Shown here piece by piece: positions 23,089-31,765 of a stretch of DNA of 38,104 bases. The notes under the pieces are model-generated. The model did not search any database. It saw nothing but the letters and a program-made list of their open reading frames with translations, and was not told where the DNA came from. How positions within the stretch are numbered: position 1 is the first letter of the stretch; the number at the start of each line of letters is the position of its first letter. Source of the stretch: Aquincola sp. (GTDB lineage Bacteria; Pseudomonadota; Gammaproteobacteria; Burkholderiales; Burkholderiaceae_C); assembly GCA_029884035.1 (NCBI GenBank), contig JAOUIM010000003.1:1-38104 (forward strand), in the 5' to 3' direction. The position numbers were made by a program, and so were the translations under genes.

Positions 23089-24381
23089 ATGCTCAGCGCC
23101 GACGACACGCCGCTGCAGCAGCTCGCTGCAGCCGACCTGACGTGCGACGTGCTGGTGATCGGCGCGGGCACCGTGGGCCTGGCCATCGCGCTGCGCCTGC
23201 AGCAGGATGGCCGCCAGGTCACGGTGATCGATCGCACCGGAGTCGCGGCCGAGGCGAGCCGCGGCAACGCCGGCGCGCTGGCCTTCACCGACATCATGCC
23301 GCTGGCCTCGCCCGGCATCCTGCGCAAGGCGCCGCGCTGGCTGCTCGACCCACTGGGCCCGCTGTCGATCGCCCCCGCCTACCTGCCGCGCATAGCACCC
23401 TGGCTGTTCCATTTCTGGCGCGCGAGCTTCCCCGAGCGCGTCAAGGCCAGCGCCGCGGCCCAGGCCGCGCTGATGGATCTGTCGATCACCGAGACCGACG
23501 CGATGCTGGCCGCCGCCGGCGCGTCCGACATGCTGCGCAGCGACGGCGTGCTGCACGTGTACGAGAGCGAGACCGAGCTCACGGCCTCGCAGGCCAGCTG
23601 GCAGGCGCGCGCCGAGCACGGCATCGCCTTCACGCACCTGCACGGCCCGCAGGCGATCGCCGAGCTGCAACCCGGCCTCTCGCCCACGCTGGTCGCGGCC
23701 ACCTTCCTGCCGGCCTGGAAGACGGTCACCGATCCGCTGCTACTCACGCTCGCCCTCGCGCGCCGCTTCACCGAGCTGGGTGGGAGGCTGCGCCGCGGCG
23801 AGGCGCTGGCGCTCGAGTCGGTTGCGGACGGTGTCGTCGTGCCGCTAGCGGGTGCCCAGCGCATGACGGCGCAGCGCGTCGTGGTGGCCGCGGGCGCGTG
23901 GTCGCACCGCCTCGCGCGCACCCTGGGTGAGCGCATCCCGCTCGAGACCGAGCGCGGCTACAACACCACGCTGCCGGTGACGGCCTTCGACCTCAAGCGC
24001 CAGCTCACCTTCGGCGGCCACGGCTTCGTCGTCACGCCGCTCACCTGTGGCGTGCGCGTCGGCGGCGCGGTCGAGCTGGCGGGCCTGGACGCACCGCCCA
24101 ACTTCCAGCGTTCGGAAATCATGCTGGCCAAGGCCAAGCGCTTCATGCCGGGCCTGGCCACCGAGGGCGGCACGCAGTGGATGGGCTTTCGCCCGTCGCT
24201 GCCCGACACCTTGCCGGCCATCGGCGCCGCGGCACGCGACGCGCGCGTGACCTACGCCTTCGGCCACGGTCACCTGGGCCTGACGCAGGCGGCCGCCACG
24301 GCGCGGCTGGTCGCCGACCTCATGGCCGGGCGCCCGAGCGCGCTCGACCTCGCGCCGTTCCGCCCGCAGCGGTTTGCGTAG
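23089..24381 (+). CDS. FAD-dependent D-amino-acid dehydrogenase (DadA-like)
   Basis: A DAO-fold flavoprotein of 430 residues with VIGAGTVGLAIALRL at 23-37 for FAD and the DadA-like pattern EASRGNAGALAFTDIMPLASPG near 58-79. ERGYNTTLPVT near 287-297 and MGFRPSLPDTLPAIG near 364-378 are conserved in the D-hydroxyproline/D-amino acid dehydrogenase group. It should oxidise the epimerised D-hydroxyproline to pyrroline-4-hydroxy-2-carboxylate and pass electrons to the respiratory chain. It sits directly behind the importer and ahead of a proline-racemase-like gene. The ribosome site is weak. D-proline or other D-amino acids remain possible. Confidence 0.82.
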   Translation: MLSADDTPLQQLAAADLTCDVLVIGAGTVGLAIALRLQQDGRQVTVIDRTGVAAEASRGNAGALAFTDIMPLASPGILRKAPRWLLDPLGPLSIAPAYLPRIAPWLFHFWRASFPERVKASAAAQAALMDLSITETDAMLAAAGASDMLRSDGVLHVYESETELTASQASWQARAEHGIAFTHLHGPQAIAELQPGLSPTLVAATFLPAWKTVTDPLLLTLALARRFTELGGRLRRGEALALESVADGVVVPLAGAQRMTAQRVVVAAGAWSHRLARTLGERIPLETERGYNTTLPVTAFDLKRQLTFGGHGFVVTPLTCGVRVGGAVELAGLDAPPNFQRSEIMLAKAKRFMPGLATEGGTQWMGFRPSLPDTLPAIGAAARDARVTYAFGHGHLGLTQAAATARLVADLMAGRPSALDLAPFRPQRFA

Positions 24382-24402
24382 GCCGCCCACGAAAGCCCTG
24401 CC

Positions 24403-25443
24403 ATGAGGACCCAGCGCGTGATCTCGATCGTCCGCTGCCACGCCGAGGGCGAGGTCGGCGACGTGATCGTCGGCGGCGTGCTGCCGCCGCCCGCGCGCAC
24501 GATGTTCGAACGCATGACCGCGATGCAGCGCGACCAGGACAGCCTGCGCCGCCTGCTGCTGTGCGAGCCGCGCGGCAGCGTGGCGCGGCACATCAACCTG
24601 ATCACGCCACCGCTGCGCGACGATTGCGACATCGGCATGATCACGATGGAGCCCACCGAGTTCGTGCCGATGTCGGGCTCCAACCTGATCTGCACCGTGA
24701 CGGTGGCGCTGGAGACTGGCATCCTGCCGATGCACGAGCCCGAGACCATCGTCCGCGTCGACACCGCCGCCGGGCCGGTTCGCGCGCGCGCCACCTGCCG
24801 CGACGGCAAGTGCGTGTCGGTGGAGTTCGCCAACGTGCCGAGCCTGGTCGACCGGCTGGACGCCACGCTCGAGATCGAAGGGCTCGGCCGCGTGGTCGTC
24901 GACATTGCCTACGGCGGCATGTGGTACGCCATCACCGATGCCACGCAGCTCGGCTTTCGCATCGAGCCGCACGAAGGGCGCGACCTGGCCAGCGCGGGCG
25001 AAAAGATCCGCCGGGCCGCACGCGAGCAACTCAGCGTCGTGCACCCCAAGAACCCCGAGATCGCCGGCGTCAGCATCGTGCAGTTCACCCGGCCCTTCGC
25101 CGGCGTGGGCCAGGTCACGCGCAATACCGTCATCGTCGCGCCCGGCCGTTCGGACCGCAGCCCCTGCGGCACCGGCACCTGCGCGCGCATGGCGATGCTG
25201 CACGCGCGAGGCGCCATGGAGGTGGGCGACTCGATGGTCCACGAATCGATCATCGGCTCGCGCTTCACGGGCCGCATCGTCGGCACGACCACGGTGGGAG
25301 GCAGGCCGGCGATCCTGCCGACCATCGAGGGCCGGGCGTGGATCACCGGGCTGGCCAGCGAGATGCTCGATCCGAGCGACCCGTACCAGACCGGCTATGT
25401 GCTGGCCGACACCTGGGGGGTCAGCGGCACGACGTCGCAGTGA
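24403..25443 (+). CDS. Proline racemase family paralogue with Ser/Cys active site
   Basis: A 346-residue member of the proline racemase superfamily, clearly different from the Cys/Cys epimerase at 18452. The first catalytic position is Ser91 (PMSGSNLIC), while the second keeps Cys255 (DRSPCGTGTC). The opening VRCHAEGEVGDVIVGGV near 9-25 is typical of the subgroup annotated as trans-3-hydroxyproline dehydratase-like. Changes at these two positions are known to separate racemases and epimerases (Cys/Cys) from dehydratases and other variants. Which reaction a Ser/Cys pair performs cannot be read from the sequence. It is the last gene of the + strand operon; a 225-bp gap with no recognisable gene separates it from the convergent oxidoreductase. 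Confidence 0.8.
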   Translation: MRTQRVISIVRCHAEGEVGDVIVGGVLPPPARTMFERMTAMQRDQDSLRRLLLCEPRGSVARHINLITPPLRDDCDIGMITMEPTEFVPMSGSNLICTVTVALETGILPMHEPETIVRVDTAAGPVRARATCRDGKCVSVEFANVPSLVDRLDATLEIEGLGRVVVDIAYGGMWYAITDATQLGFRIEPHEGRDLASAGEKIRRAAREQLSVVHPKNPEIAGVSIVQFTRPFAGVGQVTRNTVIVAPGRSDRSPCGTGTCARMAMLHARGAMEVGDSMVHESIIGSRFTGRIVGTTTVGGRPAILPTIEGRAWITGLASEMLDPSDPYQTGYVLADTWGVSGTTSQ

Positions 25444-25668
25444 TGGAGCGACACGCCCAGCGCATCTCCCTTGACGACGTCGTTGATGCTCGGCCCGCGC
25501 CGGACATGGTCGGCTAGCGCTGCGAAGCTGCCGGTCGGCTCCGCATGGAGCCATCCGAATGAAGCCGCGCATCGGCGGACACACAGACAGAAGGTAGATT
25601 GGGCGATTCCGGCGCAGGGCACCGATGCGCCTCGTCGCACGGGTACTCAGACTCTCCCGAGCGATGGG

Positions 25669-26640
25669 TCAGCGGACGACGACCACCATCTTCCCGTTCG
25701 CTCGATTCTCGTCCATGGCTCGGTGAGCCGCGGGAATTTGATCGAACCGCCAGACGGGTCCCCGCAGGATCTCGAGTTGCCCGCTCTCCACCATCGAGAC
25801 GTATTGCTGGAGTTGCCCACGTGAGATGTCGCCGGCACCGCCTGAGTAAGAGGTCAGCCGCACCGCCGTCGGAATGTCGTCCATGGGGCGGAACGACGGC
25901 AACTCCCACTGTCCCCCAAGGATGCCCGTCATGCAGACGACTCCACCCGGACGCGCACACTGAAGCGAGTCGAGCAGTGAGGTGGTCCCGATCAGCTCGA
26001 GCACACGGTCCACCCCTTGAGGATGGGCCGCACGCACTTGCGCTGTGACGGCGCCAGTGTCGATCATGACTTCGTCGGCTCCGGCGGCTTTGAGTACGCT
26101 GGCTTTCGCTGCGCTTCGGGACGTGGAGATGACCTTCAAACCGGCATGTTTCGCCATCGCGAGTGTCGCGAGCCCGATCGACGACGTGCCGCCACGAATC
26201 AGGAGCGTCTCGCCGCTCTTCACTTCAAGGCCGGTGTGAAGCGAGCCGTGGCAAGTCTGCAGCATCTCGGGCAGTGCGCCGAGCACCTCCCAGGGCAGCT
26301 CTGTCGCGAGCGGGAACACGTTCGACGAGTGTACGCAGGCGTACTCGGCGTACGACCCATCGAACTGTCGCCCCATGCCGCCCATCATCGCGGCGACACG
26401 CTGTCCAGATGCGATTTGCCCGCTCGGATCGCTCACGACGGTCCCCACGCACTCGATGCCCAGAACTCGCGGAAGCTTCACGGAAGGCGACTGACCGATA
26501 CGCGTGAACCACTCCGAGCGGTTCAGCCCGAAGGCGCGAATCTCGATGAGCACCTCGCCTGCCGCTGCTTCAGGCCTCGGAATGTCCTCCAGGACGAACG
26601 CGTCGGGGCCGCCCGGTCGATGGAGTCTCCAAGCTCTCAT
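25669..26640 (-). CDS. Zinc-independent alcohol dehydrogenase / quinone oxidoreductase (MDR)
   Basis: A 323-residue medium-chain reductase: an N-terminal GroES-like domain (LRSE-type opening, FGLNRSEWFTRIGQ near 38-51) and a Rossmann domain with LIRGGTSSIGLATLAMAKHAG near 146-166. The zinc-binding cysteines of classical alcohol dehydrogenases are absent, so it resembles NADPH:quinone oxidoreductases. Its third codon positions contain more A and T than those of the surrounding genes, which suggests later acquisition. Its ribosome site (GAGG, about 8 nt before the ATG) lies in the last codons of a truncated gene remnant. It may have replaced part of the hydroxyproline locus. The substrate is unknown. 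Confidence 0.82.
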   Translation of the reverse strand: MRAWRLHRPGGPDAFVLEDIPRPEAAAGEVLIEIRAFGLNRSEWFTRIGQSPSVKLPRVLGIECVGTVVSDPSGQIASGQRVAAMMGGMGRQFDGSYAEYACVHSSNVFPLATELPWEVLGALPEMLQTCHGSLHTGLEVKSGETLLIRGGTSSIGLATLAMAKHAGLKVISTSRSAAKASVLKAAGADEVMIDTGAVTAQVRAAHPQGVDRVLELIGTTSLLDSLQCARPGGVVCMTGILGGQWELPSFRPMDDIPTAVRLTSYSGGAGDISRGQLQQYVSMVESGQLEILRGPVWRFDQIPAAHRAMDENRANGKMVVVVR

Positions 26641-26644
26641 AGCG

Positions 26645-26788
26645 TCATCCTCGCGGCTGTATCGTCGAGCAGGTGTTCGTCAGCGCCAGCGCCACGATGC
26701 CATTCATCTTCGCCACACCGGTGGCCAGGCCGCTGTCCCGCAGGATGCGCATCGCGAAGGCCTCGACCTCGGCGATGCTCATCACCAT
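26645..26788 (-). pseudogene. Remnant of an Ldh2-family (pyrroline-2-carboxylate reductase-like) gene
   Basis: A 47-codon frame on the reverse strand starts with ATG at 26788 (or 26782). The first part, MSIAEVEAFAMRILRDSGLA, resembles the N-terminal helix of malate/L-lactate dehydrogenase (Ldh2) family proteins. The second part, KMNGIVALALTNTCSTIQPRG, resembles the interior strand-and-loop segment (NG-IALALTN---PGG) that lies well over 100 residues further along in full-length members. The frame then stops. The middle and the C-terminal half are therefore gone. It lies 28 bp after the enolase-superfamily gene on the same strand, where related clusters carry a pyrroline-2-carboxylate reductase. 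Its end touches the MDR gene start. Family assignment is by recall. Confidence 0.5.
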
Positions 26789-26816
26789 GCGGGGCGCGGC
26801 CGCCACGAACCCTGCC

Positions 26817-27916
<1,100 letters not shown>

Positions 27917-27920
<4 letters not shown>

Positions 27921-28852
27921 GCCTTTGCCCACGATGAGTACCAGGTCTTGAAGAGTCGCAGTTGGTCGCGCGCGAAGGTCTTCTGGCTCTCCGACAACGC
28001 GTCGGTCGGGTTGAAGTGCAGCTCGTACTCGGGGTTGCCTTCCAGGACCATCAGGTACTTGTAGAACAGCACCAGGTCCACGCCCTCGTCGAAGGTTGAC
28101 AGCACCATCAGCGCATCGTCCAGTTCCTGCGCCTGGCGGCGCGCCGGCGCATCGCCCTGCGCGGCCTTCTCGCACAGCGCGGCCAGGTGCAGCACTTCGC
28201 GCGGCAGCACGTTGCCGATGCCGGTGATGGCGCCCTTGGCCCCGCAGTTCACGTAGCCGTGGAAGACGCCGGTGTCCACGCCCACCATCAGCGTCAGCGC
28301 CGACGAGCGGCCCGTGATGTGCTCGGCCGCATAGCTCATGGCCGCCTCGCTGCCGAACTCCTTGAAACCGATCAGGTGCGGGTACTTCTCGTGCAGCGAG
28401 AAGAACAGGTCGGCCTTGGTCTCGAAGCCGTAGTACGGGCTGTTGTAGATGACGGCCGGCAGGTCGACCCCCGCTTCGAGGATGCCCGCGAAGTGCGCGT
28501 ACTGCGCCGCCACCGACGACCCGCGCGACAGGACGCGCGGGATCACCATCAGGCCGGCCGCGCCGGTGCGCTTGGCGTGCGCGGCCAGCGCCGCAGCGCG
28601 CATCGGGTTCTGCGCGCCGGTGCCGACGATGACCCGCAGACCGGCCTTCACCAGCCGCTCCACCCCGGTCATGCGCTGCTCGTCGGTCAGCAGCGGCCAA
28701 TCGCCCATCGAGCCGCAGTAGATGACGCCGGACATGCCGGCGGCCACCAGTTCCTTGCCCTTGCGCACCAGCGCATCGAAGTCCGGCGTGCGGTCGGCCC
28801 TGCAGGGCGTCATCAGGGCGGGCATGACGCCCGTGAATACGTTCTTGCTCAT
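27917..28852 (-). CDS. DapA-family lyase/deaminase, likely pyrroline-4-hydroxy-2-carboxylate deaminase
   Basis: A 311-residue class I aldolase-type barrel with Schiff-base Lys164 (IGFKEFG) and Tyr136 (VIYNSPYYGF). The opening FTGVMPALMTPCRADRTPDF and the segment VIYCGSMGDWPLLT near 43-56 differ from true dihydrodipicolinate synthase. They match the group found in hydroxyproline clusters, where the enzyme turns pyrroline-4-hydroxy-2-carboxylate into 2-oxoglutarate semialdehyde and ammonia (HypD/LhpC role). It is the first gene of the leftward operon, divergent from the GntR regulator. No 2-oxoglutarate semialdehyde dehydrogenase, the expected next step, is recognised in the window. The function rests on family and context. 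Confidence 0.78.
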
Positions 28853-28887
28853 CGTCTGTGCTCTCCATCGTACGCGGCGAAGACTGG

Positions 28888-28914
28888 ATTTTATACAATC
28901 GACAAGTCAAGTCC
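28888..28914 (-). promoter_or_regulatory. Divergent promoter and candidate GntR operator
   Basis: The 73-bp gap between the divergent DapA-family and GntR genes holds ATTTTATACAAT at 28888-28899, close to the ATTGTATACAAT type of FCD-regulator palindrome. On the reverse strand, TTGGAC (28914-28909) lies 15 bp before TATAAA (28893-28888 region), a plausible though short-spaced promoter for the leftward operon. TTATACAATC at 28891-28900 is repeated exactly at 149-158. Autoregulation by the adjacent regulator is inferred. Confidence 0.45.
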
Positions 28915-28925
28915 AAGTCTCCACC

Positions 28926-29696
28926 TTGCTCGCCGCCTTGAAGCCTCGCCTCGGCCACCGCACCCTGTCCGCCGCCATCGTCGAGCAGCTGCGGCGCGAC
29001 ATCCTGGACGGCACCTACGCGGCCGGTGCGCAGTTGCGCCAGGACGCGCTGGCGGCCAGCTTCCAGGTCAGCCGCATTCCGGTGCGCGAGGCCCTGTTCC
29101 AGCTGGAAGCCGAAGGCCTGGTGCTGATCGAGCCGCACAAGGGTGCCATCGTCTCGGCCTTCTCGCTGGAGGAGATCGACGACGTCTTCGATCTGCGCGT
29201 GATGCTCGAGCCGCGCATGCTGGCGCCCTCGGCGCCGCTGCTGACGCCGGACGACTTCGCCGAGATCTCGGCACTGGATGCGGCATTCGCGGGCGCCATC
29301 GCCGCGCAGGACGTGGCGCAATGGGGGCAGCTCAACGCGCGCTTCCATCTGGCGCTGTACCGCCACGCACGCCAGCCGCGCACGCTGGCCATCGTCACCT
29401 CGCTGCTGCAGACCAGCGACCGCTTCACGCGTCTGCAGATGAACCGGGCTCCGGCGTTGAGCCGGGCCGAGAATGAACACCGCAAGCTGTTGCGCCTGTG
29501 CCGGGAGGGCAAGGTGAGCGAGGCGTGCGACTACCTGGTGGCCCACATCGAGAAGGTGCGCCGGGACCTGCACGCGCTGCTCAAGCGCGGTTCGGACACT
29601 GGCGCCGCGCGACCGCAAGTCGATCCCCGGAACAAGTCCAAGGTTGGCAAGATGCCTTCCTCATCATCGACCCACCGGGTCAAGCGCCGCCCATGA
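28926..29696 (+). CDS. FCD-domain GntR-family transcriptional regulator
   Basis: A DNA-binding regulator of about 256 residues. The winged helix is intact (QLRRDILDGTYAAGAQLRQ then VSRIPVREALFQLEAEGLV, near residues 20-62), followed by a helical FCD ligand domain with VFDLRVMLEPRML near 80-92, the ligand or metal His in NARFHLALYRHARQP near 135-149 and ENEHRKLLRL near 178-187. There is no ATG in frame before the HTH, so a TTG at 28926 or 28938 is the likely start; neither has a clear ribosome site. The C-terminal tail after about 230 is basic and longer than usual. It is divergent from the DapA/enolase operon and probably controls it, with a hydroxyproline-derived effector (inference). Confidence 0.8.
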   Translation: MLAALKPRLGHRTLSAAIVEQLRRDILDGTYAAGAQLRQDALAASFQVSRIPVREALFQLEAEGLVLIEPHKGAIVSAFSLEEIDDVFDLRVMLEPRMLAPSAPLLTPDDFAEISALDAAFAGAIAAQDVAQWGQLNARFHLALYRHARQPRTLAIVTSLLQTSDRFTRLQMNRAPALSRAENEHRKLLRLCREGKVSEACDYLVAHIEKVRRDLHALLKRGSDTGAARPQVDPRNKSKVGKMPSSSSTHRVKRRP

Positions 29697-29865
29697 TCGA
29701 GAGCTTCTCGATGACCTCGTCCGTCTGCCCGCATGTGGCCGCCGCGATGGCCTGTGCGCTTGCCGTTGTCGCGCCCTGTTGGGGCGGCTGCCTGCCGCTG
29801 AGCCTGCGGCTGACCACCTGGCCCGCGGCAGGGGTGCGCTGGCTTGTGACACAGGCCTGACAGCG

Positions 29866-31086
29866 ATGGCGCCTCGGGTCCCGATCAAGAACTCCGACCT
29901 GCGAGGCGCGGCCCGGCTGGCGACCGACGCCACCGCGGGCCTGACGAGTCTGGTCGAGGCGATGCACGAGCGCATCGTGCGCGTTCCGCTGGTCACGTCG
30001 GGGCGGCTCGATGGTCGCACGGGCGGCATCACCGGCCTGGTCTACAAGACGATCCGCGGCGTCACGCGGGTGGTGGGCGGCAGCATCGAGGCCCTGCTCG
30101 GGCTGATCGCACCGGCACTCGCCGGTGACGATCCGGTTCCGGAGCGCGAAGCGCTGATCGCCGCGCTCAACGGCGTTCTGGGCGACTACCTGGCAGCCAC
30201 CACCAACCCCTTGGCCACGCCGATGGCGCTGAGGCGCGGCGGCGTGACGCTCACACTGGAGGCCGACGCACTGGCGAAGAGCCTGCCCGATGCGAGCGGA
30301 CAGGTGCTCGTGCTGATGCACGGCCTGTGCATGAACGACCTGCAATGGCTTCGCGAGGGACACGACCACGGTGCCGCGCTCTCGCGCGACCTCGGGCTCA
30401 CGCCGGTCTACCTGCACTACAACAGCGGCCTGCACGTGTCGATCAACGGCCACGCGCTGGCGCAGATGCTCGAGCGCCTGGTCGAGCAGTGGCCGCAACC
30501 CGTGCAGCGGATCGTGCTGCTCGGCCACAGCATGGGCGGTCTGCTTGCGCGCAGCGCGTTGCACTATGGCGCGCTTGCCGGACTGCGCTGGCGCAGCCGG
30601 GTGTCCGATGCGGTGTTCCTCGGCACCCCGCACCATGGCGCGCCGCTCGAGCGCGCCGGCAATTGGGTCGACATCGTGCTGGGCGCGACGCCCTATGCGG
30701 CGCCATTCGCGCGGCTGGGCAAGCTGCGCAGCGCCGGTATCACCGATCTGCGCCACGGCAACGTGCTCGACGAGGACTGGGTCGGACGCGACCGTTTCGC
30801 ACACCGCACGGACCGGCGCCTGCATATCCCTCTGCCCACCGATTTGCGTTGCTTCGCGATTGCGGCGACCATCGGCCAGCGCGACGGCGACGTCAAGGAC
30901 CGATTGCTCGGCGACGGCCTCGTGCCTTTGGACAGTGCGCTCGGCCAGCATCGCCTCGCCTCGCGCTGCCTGAAGTTCGACGCCGGGCGACAGTGGATCG
31001 GCTATGGCATGCACCACCTCGATCTGCTGAACCACACCGAGGTCTATGCGCAGCTGCGGCGCTGGCTGGGGGGCCCTGGCGTCTGA
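29866..31086 (+). CDS. Alpha/beta hydrolase (PGAP1/lipase-like)
   Basis: A 406-residue serine hydrolase. About 145 residues of helical, amphipathic N-terminal sequence (IRGVTRVVGGSIEALLGLIA near 63-82) precede the hydrolase core, with an oxyanion segment VLMHGLCMND near 149-158, nucleophile Ser222 in LLGHSMGGLLARS, and FLGTPHHGAPLERAGN near 251-266, a pattern shared with lipases and PGAP1-like acylhydrolases. A candidate catalytic His lies near the C-terminus in YGMHHLDLLNH. No signal peptide is evident. The ATG at 29866 is preferred to an extended upstream frame lacking similarity. It is convergent with the aldolase gene, 7 bp apart. The 169 bp between it and the GntR gene hold no gene I can support. 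The substrate is unknown. Confidence 0.8.
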   Translation: MAPRVPIKNSDLRGAARLATDATAGLTSLVEAMHERIVRVPLVTSGRLDGRTGGITGLVYKTIRGVTRVVGGSIEALLGLIAPALAGDDPVPEREALIAALNGVLGDYLAATTNPLATPMALRRGGVTLTLEADALAKSLPDASGQVLVLMHGLCMNDLQWLREGHDHGAALSRDLGLTPVYLHYNSGLHVSINGHALAQMLERLVEQWPQPVQRIVLLGHSMGGLLARSALHYGALAGLRWRSRVSDAVFLGTPHHGAPLERAGNWVDIVLGATPYAAPFARLGKLRSAGITDLRHGNVLDEDWVGRDRFAHRTDRRLHIPLPTDLRCFAIAATIGQRDGDVKDRLLGDGLVPLDSALGQHRLASRCLKFDAGRQWIGYGMHHLDLLNHTEVYAQLRRWLGGPGV

Positions 31087-31093
31087 CCCGGTG

Positions 31094-31765
31094 TCAGCCG
31101 TGCGCGGCAGTGCGCCCGTAGCTGCGGAATTTGCCGATCACATCGTCCATCTGCGCGCGCGTCAGGATCGCGGGCTCGCCCACCGCCAGCGCCTTGAGGT
31201 AGACCTCGCACAGCGACTCGATCTCCTGAGCCACCTTCATCGCACGCGCCAGCGTGGGCCCGGCGGCAATGAGGCCGTGATTGGCCAGCAGGCAGGCGTC
31301 GCGCTCGTTCATCGCGGCGGCGACGGCCTGCGACAGCGCTTCGGTGCCGAACAGGTGGTACGGCACGCACGGGACGTCGTGGCCACCGGCCACCGCCACC
31401 ATGTAGTGGAAGGCCGGCAGCGCGCGGCGCAGGCACGCGAGCGCGGCCGCGTGCACCGAGTGGGTGTGCACGATCGCATCGAGATCCGGCCGCACCCGGT
31501 AGATCGCCTGGTGGAAGTGCCACTCCGACGACGGCTGCCAATCGCCGACATGCCGCCCGTCGTCGAAGCCCAGCCAGACCATGTCCTGCGGCCGCAAGTC
31601 GTCGGCCCCCATGCCGGTGGGCGTGATCATCATCCCGCCCTCGCCTTCGTGCGCGAAGCGCAGGCTCAGATTGCCGGTGCTGCCGCGGTTCATGCCCAGC
31701 GCGTCGAGCCTGCGCACGGCCGCCACGGCCTGTTCGCGCAATGGCGTGGTGTCGATCTCGCTCAT
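31094..31765 (-). CDS. ald2: Class II aldolase (FucA-like), candidate methylthioribulose-phosphate aldolase
   Basis: A 223-residue zinc aldolase that follows L-fuculose-1-phosphate aldolase along its whole length: GSTGNLSLR near 28-36, ITPTGM near 47-52, catalytic Glu81 (SSEWHFH), zinc ligands His100 and His102 (VHTHSVH), Tyr121 (FHYMVAVAGG), His163 (ANHGLIA), and the C-terminal Tyr of FRSYG. This is the FucA type rather than the MtnB dehydratase type, although both share the fold. It overlaps mtnA by 4 bp in the order mtnP-mtnA-aldolase. That order matches the DHAP shunt, in which the enzyme splits 5-methylthioribulose 1-phosphate to dihydroxyacetone phosphate and methylthioacetaldehyde. A role on 5-deoxyribulose 1-phosphate is equally possible. 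Confidence 0.75.
   Translation of the reverse strand: MSEIDTTPLREQAVAAVRRLDALGMNRGSTGNLSLRFAHEGEGGMMITPTGMGADDLRPQDMVWLGFDDGRHVGDWQPSSEWHFHQAIYRVRPDLDAIVHTHSVHAAALACLRRALPAFHYMVAVAGGHDVPCVPYHLFGTEALSQAVAAAMNERDACLLANHGLIAAGPTLARAMKVAQEIESLCEVYLKALAVGEPAILTRAQMDDVIGKFRSYGRTAAHG

Noticed and set aside
25443..25668. Possible small gene or remnant between the Ser/Cys racemase-like gene and the MDR gene (for example a 24-codon + strand frame at 25443-25517 and an 81-residue reverse frame)
   Set aside because: Neither frame resembles a known family or the missing part of the Ldh2 gene, and no ribosome site is present; I see nothing supportable in this gap.
29693..29860. Possible 55-residue small protein overlapping the end of the GntR gene
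   Set aside because: It has an ATGA overlap and a hydrophobic stretch but no ribosome site and no recognisable similarity; too weak to call.
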